The notes under the pieces were generated by a model. It was not told where the DNA came from. It saw nothing but the letters and a program-made list of their open reading frames with translations, and searched no databases. Positions 1-6,189 of a stretch of 8,005 nt of DNA are shown in pieces. The stretch lies in the NCBI GenBank assembly GCA_007125435.1, contig SLDF01000260.1:1-8005 (forward strand), in the 5' to 3' direction. Both the position numbers and the translations under genes were made by a program. The stretch's first letter is position 1. Each line of letters opens with the position of its first letter. This DNA comes from Saprospiraceae bacterium (lineage in GTDB: Bacteria; Bacteroidota; Bacteroidia; Chitinophagales; Saprospiraceae).

Positions 1-193
1 ACCTACTCCCCAGAAATAATATGTGACCCAAAATAATTACACATTTTTGGGACGATATGCGTTACCTTAGCATGATGTATTTTTTACTTAGAAACAATTG
101 AACTATAACCAGATAAATAATAATCGTTAGTAAACTTAACACCTAAATAAAACCAAACAAACATTGCTATCGCTGTATGTAAAACCTTTTGCC

Positions 194-1849
194 TTATTGT
201 TTTACAACTTTAACAGATCTAATGATACTATTGGCGCTATCTCTAAGCACTACAATATAAGTTCCAGCTGGCCATCTATTGGTATCAATATGTTTTCCAA
301 AATCACTTTCAAGAAGAGTATCTTTGTGTATAAGCTGTCCTAAAATATTATATACCTCTACTTTTCGGACTACACTTCCTTGGTCACTTGTTGTCAAACA
401 TTTGAGAAAAAGTTCAGCGTCAAATGGGTTGGGCAATATTTGAATGCAATCAGATATACCCCCACTACCTTTATTACTTTCACAAGGGCGATTCATAGCC
501 GGCATTCTATACTCCGGCCAGTATGGAGAACTTCTAATCCCCATTGGAAATGGAAATTCAAGATTAAATGGATTATCAGGACCTTCTATATGATTCATAG
601 TAAAATTACTTGATCTACCTTTTTTATCGGGATCATGTATGATATGAAAATTTGAGGTCAAAATCCAAGGAAGCACAATAGCATTATTGGGAATACGCCA
701 CATAAAAGTATAAACACCAGGATGTCCGGGGGAATCTCGATAATACAAATTGTCCCAATAAGCAATCGTATCTGGGGAATTTAGAGTATCCTCGTAGAGA
801 TCAAACTGAAGTAAATACTCCGTATTTGCAAAGTATAAAAAACGACCACTTTTTGAAAATGCAATTTGACAAAAGGCAGATCCGATTATTTCGCCTTTAT
901 CTAAATTTAGGGATACATATGGAGCCTCAAGATTCCCTGTGCATCTATTAAATTTCATTACTTCAATTAAAGCTGGCATAACATCTTGATAATTCTCATC
1001 TAGTGCCATCCTATAATGAAGTTTTGCATATTTTGATCCATCTGGGCTAAAAACAGCATTACCTCCACCTGCACTAAAAGTAGCATTTTGGCCGGGGTAA
1101 GATGATGAATCAATTTTGATGGTAGTGTCATTTGAGAAGAGGATACTATACATCGAATCACTAATTCTATCAAATAACAAAATCCACCAGTCTTCTCCAT
1201 TAGCATGTTTACAGGCAGATATCTCCGCTCTGAAAAAACCTTTCTTAATAGGTACTTCTTTTTTATTTTCTACTACTTCCAACAGACCATCTTGATTGAT
1301 TTTAATTAACGTAAATAGCAGTTCACTTGCATATTCATCTATCAAAAACCCTTGATCATAAACTTCAAGTAACTCAAACCCAGGACTTTCTTTTTGTTCA
1401 AATGACATCGTAAAAAGGGCAAAATGAAATTCATCGAGAACTGGTAAAATTAAGCCCGTATTAGCCACAGGAATACCGCCTAAAGAGTCAATTTGCCACC
1501 ATATTCTACCTAAGGAACTCCTTAGTCCAAAGTCGTCTCCATTAACGGCAAGACTCCCATCAGCATTGTACAAACTAAATCCATTAAAATAACCAATTAG
1601 ATTACCATTATGGTCATTTAATGTTATGCCTGAATTTATATAAACTTCATAAGGTGTCTCTATGAACCCTACACTGATGTCACTCGTGGAGTCGCTATAT
1701 TCTATTAACAGAGCACCTTTCCCTTTATGGAACTTATGTATATAGTTGTAATCATACTTCTGTGCGAACAATCCATAATCTAAACTTGTGGAATGGATAG
1801 TTAATAACACCAAAACAAATCGTCTTACTATATTAGTGGATACTCTCAA
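194..1849 (-). CDS. secreted T9SS type A sorting-domain protein, propeller-like
   Basis: This encodes a 551-residue exported protein of unknown function. Residues 1-29 form a signal peptide: arginines at 9-10, a hydrophobic core FVLVLLTI, and a likely cut after A29 (LFA|QK). Residues 79-107 carry a motif with the pattern D-x-N-G-N-L-x-x-Y-x-N-G-x-x-x-x-N-A-D, seen in T9SS proteins whose central part is a beta-propeller-like repeat region; later segments such as FSPDGSKYAKLHY and AFSKSGRFLYFANTEYL fit WD40-like blades. Residues 471-551 are a typical T9SS tail: PNPF, then VEVYNILGQ, WPAGTYIVVL and a basic end. The protein is expected on the cell surface or outside. The start is TTG, because an in-frame TAA lies only one codon upstream and no ATG fits the signal peptide. 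The gene follows the beta-helix gene by 3 bp, so the two are probably co-transcribed and translationally coupled. The exact substrate or role is not visible. Confidence 0.85.
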   Translation of the reverse strand: MRVSTNIVRRFVLVLLTIHSTSLDYGLFAQKYDYNYIHKFHKGKGALLIEYSDSTSDISVGFIETPYEVYINSGITLNDHNGNLIGYFNGFSLYNADGSLAVNGDDFGLRSSLGRIWWQIDSLGGIPVANTGLILPVLDEFHFALFTMSFEQKESPGFELLEVYDQGFLIDEYASELLFTLIKINQDGLLEVVENKKEVPIKKGFFRAEISACKHANGEDWWILLFDRISDSMYSILFSNDTTIKIDSSSYPGQNATFSAGGGNAVFSPDGSKYAKLHYRMALDENYQDVMPALIEVMKFNRCTGNLEAPYVSLNLDKGEIIGSAFCQIAFSKSGRFLYFANTEYLLQFDLYEDTLNSPDTIAYWDNLYYRDSPGHPGVYTFMWRIPNNAIVLPWILTSNFHIIHDPDKKGRSSNFTMNHIEGPDNPFNLEFPFPMGIRSSPYWPEYRMPAMNRPCESNKGSGGISDCIQILPNPFDAELFLKCLTTSDQGSVVRKVEVYNILGQLIHKDTLLESDFGKHIDTNRWPAGTYIVVLRDSANSIIRSVKVVKQ

Positions 1850-1852
1850 TTT

Positions 1853-3820
1853 TTAATACTTAATGAATTTATTATGAAAATAGTTGTCTGCTTCTTTTAA
1901 TATGTACATTCCTGGTGCTAAATCGTATACATCTATCATATTGTTCCCGTTACTCACAAACTCTCGCACAACTCTACCATTAATATCTATTATACTCCAA
2001 GTGTTATTTGATTTTTCTAATTGGGGTATATGCAAAACATTTTGCACGGGATTTGGATATATATATGCTGATTCCAATTGATCATTGACTGGTTTAAACT
2101 GTATTTCAGTTTCTTCATGACAATTTATATTTTCCTCAAATGTTATTCTATTCCCTGAAAGGATATCTTTTGCAATTAAAACAGCAGGTCCATCAATTTT
2201 TATACAAGACTCAGCTAATTTCTGAATGTCATCTAAAGGCATTTCTTCAATAGCTTTACAAGACAATATTGCAATAAGCCACTCGATACTTTGTAAATAT
2301 TGAAGTTCAAAATGACCATTTATATCTAAGCTATTTAAAAAAGTATATAAATCTTCTACCCTCAAATCCTGTGCTTCTTTATGAGCATTTACTATATCAT
2401 TGGCAAGGTTTCCAAATGCAGCGATAGCATCTAATTCCTCAAGAGTTGGATTGAATGGATCTAGTGGCTCGGGAAATACTGGAATCCCTTCCATTGGTTG
2501 AACGATAATTTTCATTACATCAATTGGACTAGGTAGTAAAGCTAGATTGCTCCCTGCATACTGATAATAAAATTCATAAATGCTTTCATTCTCTAACAGA
2601 TATGTTTCAGTCTGAATCAATTGTAGAGCCTTCAGTAAATTATAAAAACATCGACCATCTGTCAATTCATCCCCTGTACAATGAATAAGGTTTTGTATAT
2701 GTTCGAGATTGGCAACTTTTTTAATTTCATCCTCATCTCCTAGGAATGGAAGAATACAGGTCAATGAAAAATCAGAATTTCCTTGAAACCATTGGAAAGG
2801 AATTACTGTACCAGGAAACTCCAAATTACCTGGTGCAGTATGGTTATATAAATAAGACATTAAAATTATTGATTGAAGGCTAGGGCTTCCTTCAAAAATA
2901 GCACCTAATAAATTCTGCGAGAAAGTATTTCCTCGGTTGATTTGTTGAGGTGCTGTTGTAGAAGGCTGATATACGAGACCTCTGGTATTGGCATTAATGA
3001 TATTTGCACTAAAAAACACGTCTATATTGCTATTACTAACATTGAGACCATCGCTATTGTTTTCAAGAGTGTTACAGTGAAAAACTGACCTTGCACTGTT
3101 ATTTACTCTTAATCCAGATATAGAATTATTAGTTAATAAATTGGACTCAATTCGAGATCTTGATGAACTTGAAATTGAAATTCCAAAATCATTTAACTCA
3201 AAACTATTTGAATACATACTAACTGTATCACAGCCAAATAACTGCGTCCCATATCCATTAAAACCAGTAAAAGTATTATTCGATGAAATCCATACATTAA
3301 CACAGCTTGTAATCCAAAAAGTTGATGAAACAGTATTATGAGAAAAGGGCAATACACCATTGTATAAATTATCTCTTATACTTATATTATTACTTGCAAC
3401 CAAAAGTGCTGCATCTCTTAGTCCAGACTGAGAAGTAGCAAACTGATTGTTTATTATTTCTGTCGATACATTATTGTTTTCAATCCTGATAGCATGATCT
3501 AATTGTTCTGAAAATACATTTCCATCTAACAAAATTCTAGCTGGCCCTACTGAGTTTAATATTGTAGTTCCATTTCCATTTCCATTAAATACACTGTTAT
3601 TTTCTGAAAATAAAGCTAGACTTGATCCACCTATATTCGAAATAGTATTGTCAAAATTATTATAAACATTGTCTTGTCCACTGTATGAGACTCCGCTTAA
3701 AATAATTGCAGATTGATTGAAGGTTGGCGATATTCGATTGAAAATATTATTCCTATTTAATACCATGTTTAAAATGCCACTAAAAGCAATTGGACTATCA
3801 TTAAAAGTTGAATTACGCAA
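1853..3820 (-). CDS. C-terminal fragment: beta-helix, helical region, T9SS tail
   Basis: This frame of 655 codons holds most of the broken beta-helix protein. Residues 1 to about 310 are PbH1-type coils with many N-N and N-S turns (for example SNSFELNDFGISISSS and NLLTNNSISGLRVNNS), as in NosD-like or pectate-lyase-like solenoids. Residues about 361-565 are different: charged, helix-rich, with cysteines at C(I)LPF, HCTGD, GRCF, SCKAIEE and SCIKI; I do not recognise this part. Residues 586-655 are a T9SS type A tail (YPNPVQNVLHI, WSIIDINGRVV, LAPGMYIL, ending KFIKY). The formal TTG start at 3820 is arbitrary, because the open frame continues upstream to the frameshift and there is no signal peptide here. 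No catalytic motif of a polysaccharide lyase is evident. The stop is TAA, one codon away from the start of the downstream T9SS gene. Confidence 0.75.
   Translation of the reverse strand: MRNSTFNDSPIAFSGILNMVLNRNNIFNRISPTFNQSAIILSGVSYSGQDNVYNNFDNTISNIGGSSLALFSENNSVFNGNGNGTTILNSVGPARILLDGNVFSEQLDHAIRIENNNVSTEIINNQFATSQSGLRDAALLVASNNISIRDNLYNGVLPFSHNTVSSTFWITSCVNVWISSNNTFTGFNGYGTQLFGCDTVSMYSNSFELNDFGISISSSSRSRIESNLLTNNSISGLRVNNSARSVFHCNTLENNSDGLNVSNSNIDVFFSANIINANTRGLVYQPSTTAPQQINRGNTFSQNLLGAIFEGSPSLQSIILMSYLYNHTAPGNLEFPGTVIPFQWFQGNSDFSLTCILPFLGDEDEIKKVANLEHIQNLIHCTGDELTDGRCFYNLLKALQLIQTETYLLENESIYEFYYQYAGSNLALLPSPIDVMKIIVQPMEGIPVFPEPLDPFNPTLEELDAIAAFGNLANDIVNAHKEAQDLRVEDLYTFLNSLDINGHFELQYLQSIEWLIAILSCKAIEEMPLDDIQKLAESCIKIDGPAVLIAKDILSGNRITFEENINCHEETEIQFKPVNDQLESAYIYPNPVQNVLHIPQLEKSNNTWSIIDINGRVVREFVSNGNNMIDVYDLAPGMYILKEADNYFHNKFIKY
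3568..3585. repeat. three tandem TTCCAT units
   Basis: Three perfect copies of the hexamer TTCCAT lie inside the beta-helix gene. On the coding strand they read as Asn-Gly dipeptides (NGNGNG) in a turn region. Because the unit is six bases, a change in copy number would add or remove two residues without shifting the frame. Confidence 0.6.
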
Positions 3821-3836
3821 TAAGGCTGTAGTCCAA

Positions 3837-4283
3837 TTATATAAAAAATGATGTAGAATTCATTATACAATTATTATCAATGGTTTGCTGTCCACCATTT
3901 GTCACTACACTTTCTATGGTGTTAAATGATGAATTAGTAATTGTTTGACTTCCTCCTTGAAAAGTGATATTGTTATTTAAACTACCTTGTATAGCACAAT
4001 TATCTAAAATATATCCTGTTGTTTGGGAGTTTGATGAAAAAACGATATTAGCATTATCTTCTAAAATAATTACTGCGTTTAGTACAGTTAAAGTTGTAAA
4101 GGGTGTATAATTAAATGTAAATGTTCCATCTATACAAAAACTATAATTTTCTAACACATTTGCTGAAATTATCCAGCCAAATGTATTAACAGCATCAGTT
4201 AGAGTGGGCACACCTACATTAGAACCAACAACAAAGGGATGCGGACATTGTGCGTCAATATTGTCTGGTTTTAGGGAACTCAA
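3837..4283 (-). CDS. N-terminal fragment of the beta-helix protein
   Basis: This open frame of 148 codons is the displaced middle part of the broken beta-helix gene. Its formal TTG start at 4283 is unlikely to be a real start: the frame begins in the middle of what would be the signal peptide, and its first residues (SSLKPDNIDAQ) supply only the cleavage region. From about residue 30 the chain consists of short beta strands ending in Asn-rich turns (ILEDNANIVFSSNSQ, ILDNCAIQGSLNNNITF, ITNSSFNTIE), the pattern of the first coils of a parallel beta-helix, continued without a gap by the next fragment once the frame is corrected. It ends at TAA directly after the T6 run. On its own the product would lack an export signal and a T9SS tail and would probably not be functional. 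Confidence 0.6.
   Translation of the reverse strand: MSSLKPDNIDAQCPHPFVVGSNVGVPTLTDAVNTFGWIISANVLENYSFCIDGTFTFNYTPFTTLTVLNAVIILEDNANIVFSSNSQTTGYILDNCAIQGSLNNNITFQGGSQTITNSSFNTIESVVTNGGQQTIDNNCIMNSTSFFI
3843..3848 (-). other. frameshift site, T6 run in the beta-helix gene
   Basis: The coding strand reads TCA-TTT-TTT-ATA-TAA in the upstream frame. Dropping one T gives TCA-TTT-TTA-TAT-AAT-TGG and joins the 148-codon frame to the 655-codon frame, with beta-helix sequence on both sides. A six-base homopolymer is a common place for a sequencing or replication slip. Confidence 0.7.
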
Positions 4284-4285
4284 AA
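4282..4285 (-). other. frameshift site, T4 run inside the signal peptide
   Basis: The coding strand reads ATG-TTA-TTT-TGA in the leader frame. One additional T gives ATG-TTA-TTT-TTG-AGT-TCC, turning MLF-stop into MLFLSS and completing a signal peptide that ends at IDAQ. The shift is opposite in sign to the one at the T6 run, so the leader and the C-terminal part share a frame. Confidence 0.65.
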
Positions 4286-4379
4286 TAACATTAAAATAAA
4301 TGCGCTCTTTAAATTGTCAATGTGTCGCACTACATAAAATTTCATGATAGTTTTCATAATTTTAGTTTTTGGATTCATA

Positions 4380-4387
4380 CAAATATA
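4380..4387 (-). promoter_or_regulatory. Bacteroidota -7 box TATATTTG
   Basis: The minus strand reads TATATTTG, a full match to the Bacteroidota TAnnTTTG -7 element. I see no convincing TTTG -33 element at the right distance. Transcription would start a few bases further on, inside or just after the ATG at 4378, so ATG 4357 (or 4345) is the likely translation start of the beta-helix gene. The region up to that start is A-rich, as is common for Bacteroidota start sites without a Shine-Dalgarno sequence. Confidence 0.5.
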
Positions 4388-4572
4388 AGTAATAATATGG
4401 AATCACTCATTATTTCTAGAGAGTAACTTAATTCTAGCACTTAAAAAAGTAATGCATGCCAATGTCAGGTTAAGAACATAAGCTCATTAAATAGCTTTTA
4501 GAGCAGACAACTTAACAATAATAATGCGCAACTAGTCAGGATCTAATCAGTTTGAAATAGAAAAATTAAATT
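4388..4572. other. AT-rich spacer between divergent genes
   Basis: No gene or RNA is recognised here. It lies between the promoter of the leftward beta-helix gene and the small rightward gene at 4573, so it should carry the promoter of the latter. The closest candidates are TCAGTTTG around 4547-4554 and TAGCTTTT around 4492-4499, each one base from TAnnTTTG; neither is convincing. Confidence 0.4.
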
Positions 4573-4743
4573 ATGTTCTCATTCTTTAAATCGAATCCAA
4601 TCAAAAAGCTTGAAAAAAAGAAACAAGATTTGCTGTCAAAAGCACACAAATTATCACATACAGATCGCAAAGCTGCTGATGAGTTAATGATGAAAGCAGA
4701 TGAAATAGAAAAGCAAATTGTAGACCTTTTGGATAAAAAATAA
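4573..4743 (+). CDS. small Lacal_2735-type protein
   Basis: A 56-residue, highly charged protein starts at ATG with MFSFFKSNPIKKLEKKK and ends in LLDKK before TAA. The layout matches the small Bacteroidota Lacal_2735 family as I know it: an aromatic MF-x-x-F-K start, a Lys-rich helix, a central D-R-K-A-A-D-E motif (residues 31-37) and a second helix with A-D-E-I-E-K-Q-I. The whole chain is predicted to form a helical hairpin or coiled coil, without signal peptide or membrane segment, so it should be cytoplasmic. The function of the family is unknown to me. It faces the DUF4625-like lipoprotein gene tail to tail and runs divergently from the beta-helix gene, so it stands alone. The reverse-strand frame across the same stretch is a shadow. 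Confidence 0.75.
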   Translation: MFSFFKSNPIKKLEKKKQDLLSKAHKLSHTDRKAADELMMKADEIEKQIVDLLDKK

Positions 4744-4895
4744 GACTTTCTTTTATACTGGATGATTTAAGGTAAGATCGTTTATTCATTCAAAAAACCA
4801 AAAACAGTAAATCTGTCATAATTCAATAGGGACAAGATAAAATTGTTGGGTGTCATTACTATAGGTGTATTTTATTTTTAATGATTTCGATGGTA

Positions 4896-5702
4896 TTATT
4901 GAATATCTAATTTTATTGAAATTGGGTCAGCTGAGTTTCTGACACCATCATAGGAAAAAATTCTTAATTCATACTCATCTCGGAGCCATGTCACGGGCAC
5001 GGTAAATTCGTAATTAAAATGATATTCAGCTTCAGTAATGTCGGATAAATCCAATTGATGTTGTGTCATATTATTTCCAGCTGGCAATCGACGACTAAGT
5101 ATTTCAATACCGGCATTTCCTCCTAAGTTTAAATTTCTATTATCAGTTAAAATACCCTCAAGCCATATTTTATCGCCTCGCTCAACTTCCAATATAGATG
5201 ATTCAGGATGTATCCATTCCATAGTCGGTGGAATAGTATCGCTTAGATTTACAATATCAATGCTATAAAAAAGTGTTCTGTCTGTGACATTGCCCGACTG
5301 ATCTGTAGCTTGAATACCAAAGTGATAAGCCCCAGCAGTAACGTTCTCCGGTGTAGGTATAATCACCCAGTCTTCAAAAACTACACCTTCTAAGGTAATA
5401 ATGTCTTGAATGAACCAATCTCGAGTCGAAGATCTATGGCCGTGACAATCAAAATTATTATGAATATCCAGCTTCAATTCGCTTAGGCCTCCATCATCAG
5501 ATATCCTGACAAAGGCCTTCAATGTATCGATATCAGTCAACTTAAATACTGACTGATCTATAGTATTGCATATCATTGCCTCTCGGGGATGGGGATCCCA
5601 CTCTATGATTTCGAGAGTTGGTGGTTCGGTATCAATATTACCCTCCCTTACACAAGAAGTATACAATAAAAATAGACTTAAAAACCAGAAATACGTTTTC
5701 AT
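4896..5702 (-). CDS. DUF4625-like lipoprotein
   Basis: A 268-residue lipoprotein with two Ig-like repeats. It starts at ATG with MKTYFWFLSLFLLYTSC; C17 is the likely lipidated cysteine. Domain 1 (about 26-152) begins DTEPPTLEI and carries L-K-L-D-I-H-N-N-F-D-C-H-G-H at residues 76-89; the I-H-N-N-F-D-x-H-x-H signature is characteristic of DUF4625 proteins. Domain 2 (about 155-268) begins DTIPPTMEW, contains LTDNRNLN and ends with a strand-rich Ig-like fold. The three histidines and one cysteine could bind a metal, which is inference. The gene is divergent from a TonB-dependent receptor gene, sharing a short spacer with an operator-like palindrome, so the protein probably acts with the receptor at the outer membrane, for example as a surface or periplasmic binding partner. 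The frame is intact, unlike its partner. The exact ligand is unknown. Confidence 0.8.
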   Translation of the reverse strand: MKTYFWFLSLFLLYTSCVREGNIDTEPPTLEIIEWDPHPREAMICNTIDQSVFKLTDIDTLKAFVRISDDGGLSELKLDIHNNFDCHGHRSSTRDWFIQDIITLEGVVFEDWVIIPTPENVTAGAYHFGIQATDQSGNVTDRTLFYSIDIVNLSDTIPPTMEWIHPESSILEVERGDKIWLEGILTDNRNLNLGGNAGIEILSRRLPAGNNMTQHQLDLSDITEAEYHFNYEFTVPVTWLRDEYELRIFSYDGVRNSADPISIKLDIQ

Positions 5703-5716
5703 TAAGAATGAATTTA

Positions 5717-5724
5717 TACTTTTG
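5717..5724 (+). promoter_or_regulatory. -7 box TACTTTTG for the TonB receptor gene
   Basis: TACTTTTG matches TAnnTTTG. A TTTT run at 5695-5698, 18 bp upstream, is a weak -33 candidate. Transcription would start near 5730, leaving a leader of roughly 25 bases before the GTG at 5758. Its last three bases lie in the palindromic operator. Confidence 0.5.
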
Positions 5725-5738
5725 CAACAAAGTTACAA
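5722..5738. promoter_or_regulatory. palindromic operator TTGCAAC-AAA-GTTACAA
   Basis: The 17-bp sequence TTGCAACAAAGTTACAA is an inverted repeat of two 7-base arms around AAA with one mismatch (GTTACAA instead of GTTGCAA). It overlaps the -7 boxes of both divergent genes, so a bound dimer would block both promoters. The size and symmetry fit a Fur/Zur-family repressor site, but the identity of the regulator is inference. Confidence 0.55.
5728..5735 (-). promoter_or_regulatory. -7 box TAACTTTG for the lipoprotein gene
   Basis: The minus strand reads TAACTTTG, a full TAnnTTTG match lying wholly inside the palindrome. It would start transcription about 20 bases before the ATG at 5702. I see no clear -33 element. 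Confidence 0.5.
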
Positions 5739-5757
5739 TAAATAAGTTTTCTTGTCT

Positions 5758-6189
5758 GTGAAGTTGATGATTTACATAGTGTTAATTCCCTTAATGAGCT
5801 TATATTATATAGGTCTATCAGGTCAAATAGATGGACGTATATACGATATAGACTCTGGAGAATTATTGATTTGTGTCACTATTTTAGCACCGGATTCAAC
5901 AGTATGGATCAGCGGTATTGAGGGCCAATTTACAATTAATACGACTATACCTGAATCTGATAGTATAAGGTTAAAGTTTAGATATTTAGGTTATCAAGAA
6001 CTAGACACAGTAATTCATGCCCCTTTGAGCCGAGAACTAAGTATAGGGATGATTGCTACCACAAAGTCACTAAGTGAAGTGCTAGTCCTTGAAGACCATG
6101 CTAAACATGAAGGGTCATTAAGTTCCGTTCACCTCAATGAATCTTATTTTGAAAAAATAAACTCCGGTACACTGGCCAAAGACTTATAA
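5758..6189 (+). CDS. N-terminal open frame of the TonB receptor
   Basis: This is the part that can be translated before the premature TAA: 143 codons. GTG at 5758 is chosen because it gives a compact signal peptide (M-K-L-M-I-Y-I-V-L-I-P-L, cut near LSG|Q at 22-23); TTG at 5752, TTG at 5764 and ATG at 5767 are alternatives. The mature part begins G-Q-I-D-G-R-I-Y-D with D-S-G-E-L-L and I-E-G-Q-F-T-I, the signatures of the Ig-like carboxypeptidase-regulatory domain often placed before the plug in Bacteroidota receptors. The usual G-A-T-V strand is degenerate here (I-C-V-T-I). The product would end at L-A-K-D-L, immediately before the plug, and could not form a channel. Confidence 0.6.
   Translation: MKLMIYIVLIPLMSLYYIGLSGQIDGRIYDIDSGELLICVTILAPDSTVWISGIEGQFTINTTIPESDSIRLKFRYLGYQELDTVIHAPLSRELSIGMIATTKSLSEVLVLEDHAKHEGSLSSVHLNESYFEKINSGTLAKDL

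Larger units (their letters stand above)
1853..4357 (-). pseudogene. secreted beta-helix protein with T9SS tail, two frameshifts
   Basis: One gene appears to be split over two reading frames. ATG at 4357 opens a leader whose hydrophobic core ends in SAFILMLF, but the frame reaches TGA at 4282-4280 after 25 codons. The next 148 codons lie in another frame, which stops at 3839-3837. The remaining 655 codons return to the first frame. Adding one T to the T4 run at 4282-4285 gives AFILMLFLSSL followed by DAQC, a complete signal peptide with an AQ cleavage site. Removing one T from the T6 run at 3843-3848 joins NSTSF to LYNWTTALLRNSTF. The repaired product would be 834 residues: signal peptide, long Asn-rich right-handed beta-helix, helical region, T9SS tail. 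Such proteins are exported by the type IX system; the ligand is unknown. ATG 4357 is preferred to 4378 because the -7 box ends at 4380. Alternatives are sequencing errors in homopolymers, true decay, or recoding. Confidence 0.8.

Noticed and set aside
128..142. Weak inverted repeat GTTAGT..ACTTAAC as terminator of the T9SS operon
   Set aside because: The loop would be only two bases, the arms are short and bulged, and no T-run follows in the minus direction.
380..613. Plus-strand open frame of 77 codons inside the 551-residue gene
   Set aside because: It lies opposite the T9SS tail coding region, has no family features and no promoter; a shadow frame.
3141..3341. Plus-strand open frame of 66 codons inside the beta-helix gene
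   Set aside because: Opposite the clear PbH1 repeats; charged, random-looking sequence without start context.
4601..4789. Minus-strand open frame of 62 codons, Leu/Phe-rich
   Set aside because: It is antisense to the small Lacal_2735-type gene; its hydrophobicity comes from the Lys-rich codons on the other strand.
4805..4817. ACAG-TAAAT-CTGT hairpin between the convergent genes as a bidirectional terminator
   Set aside because: The stem has only four pairs with no GC-rich core or following T-run; too weak to call.
6187..6189. Recoding of TAA as a sense codon
   Set aside because: TAA clearly ends the other genes in the window at expected C-termini, so a reassigned code is not supported.
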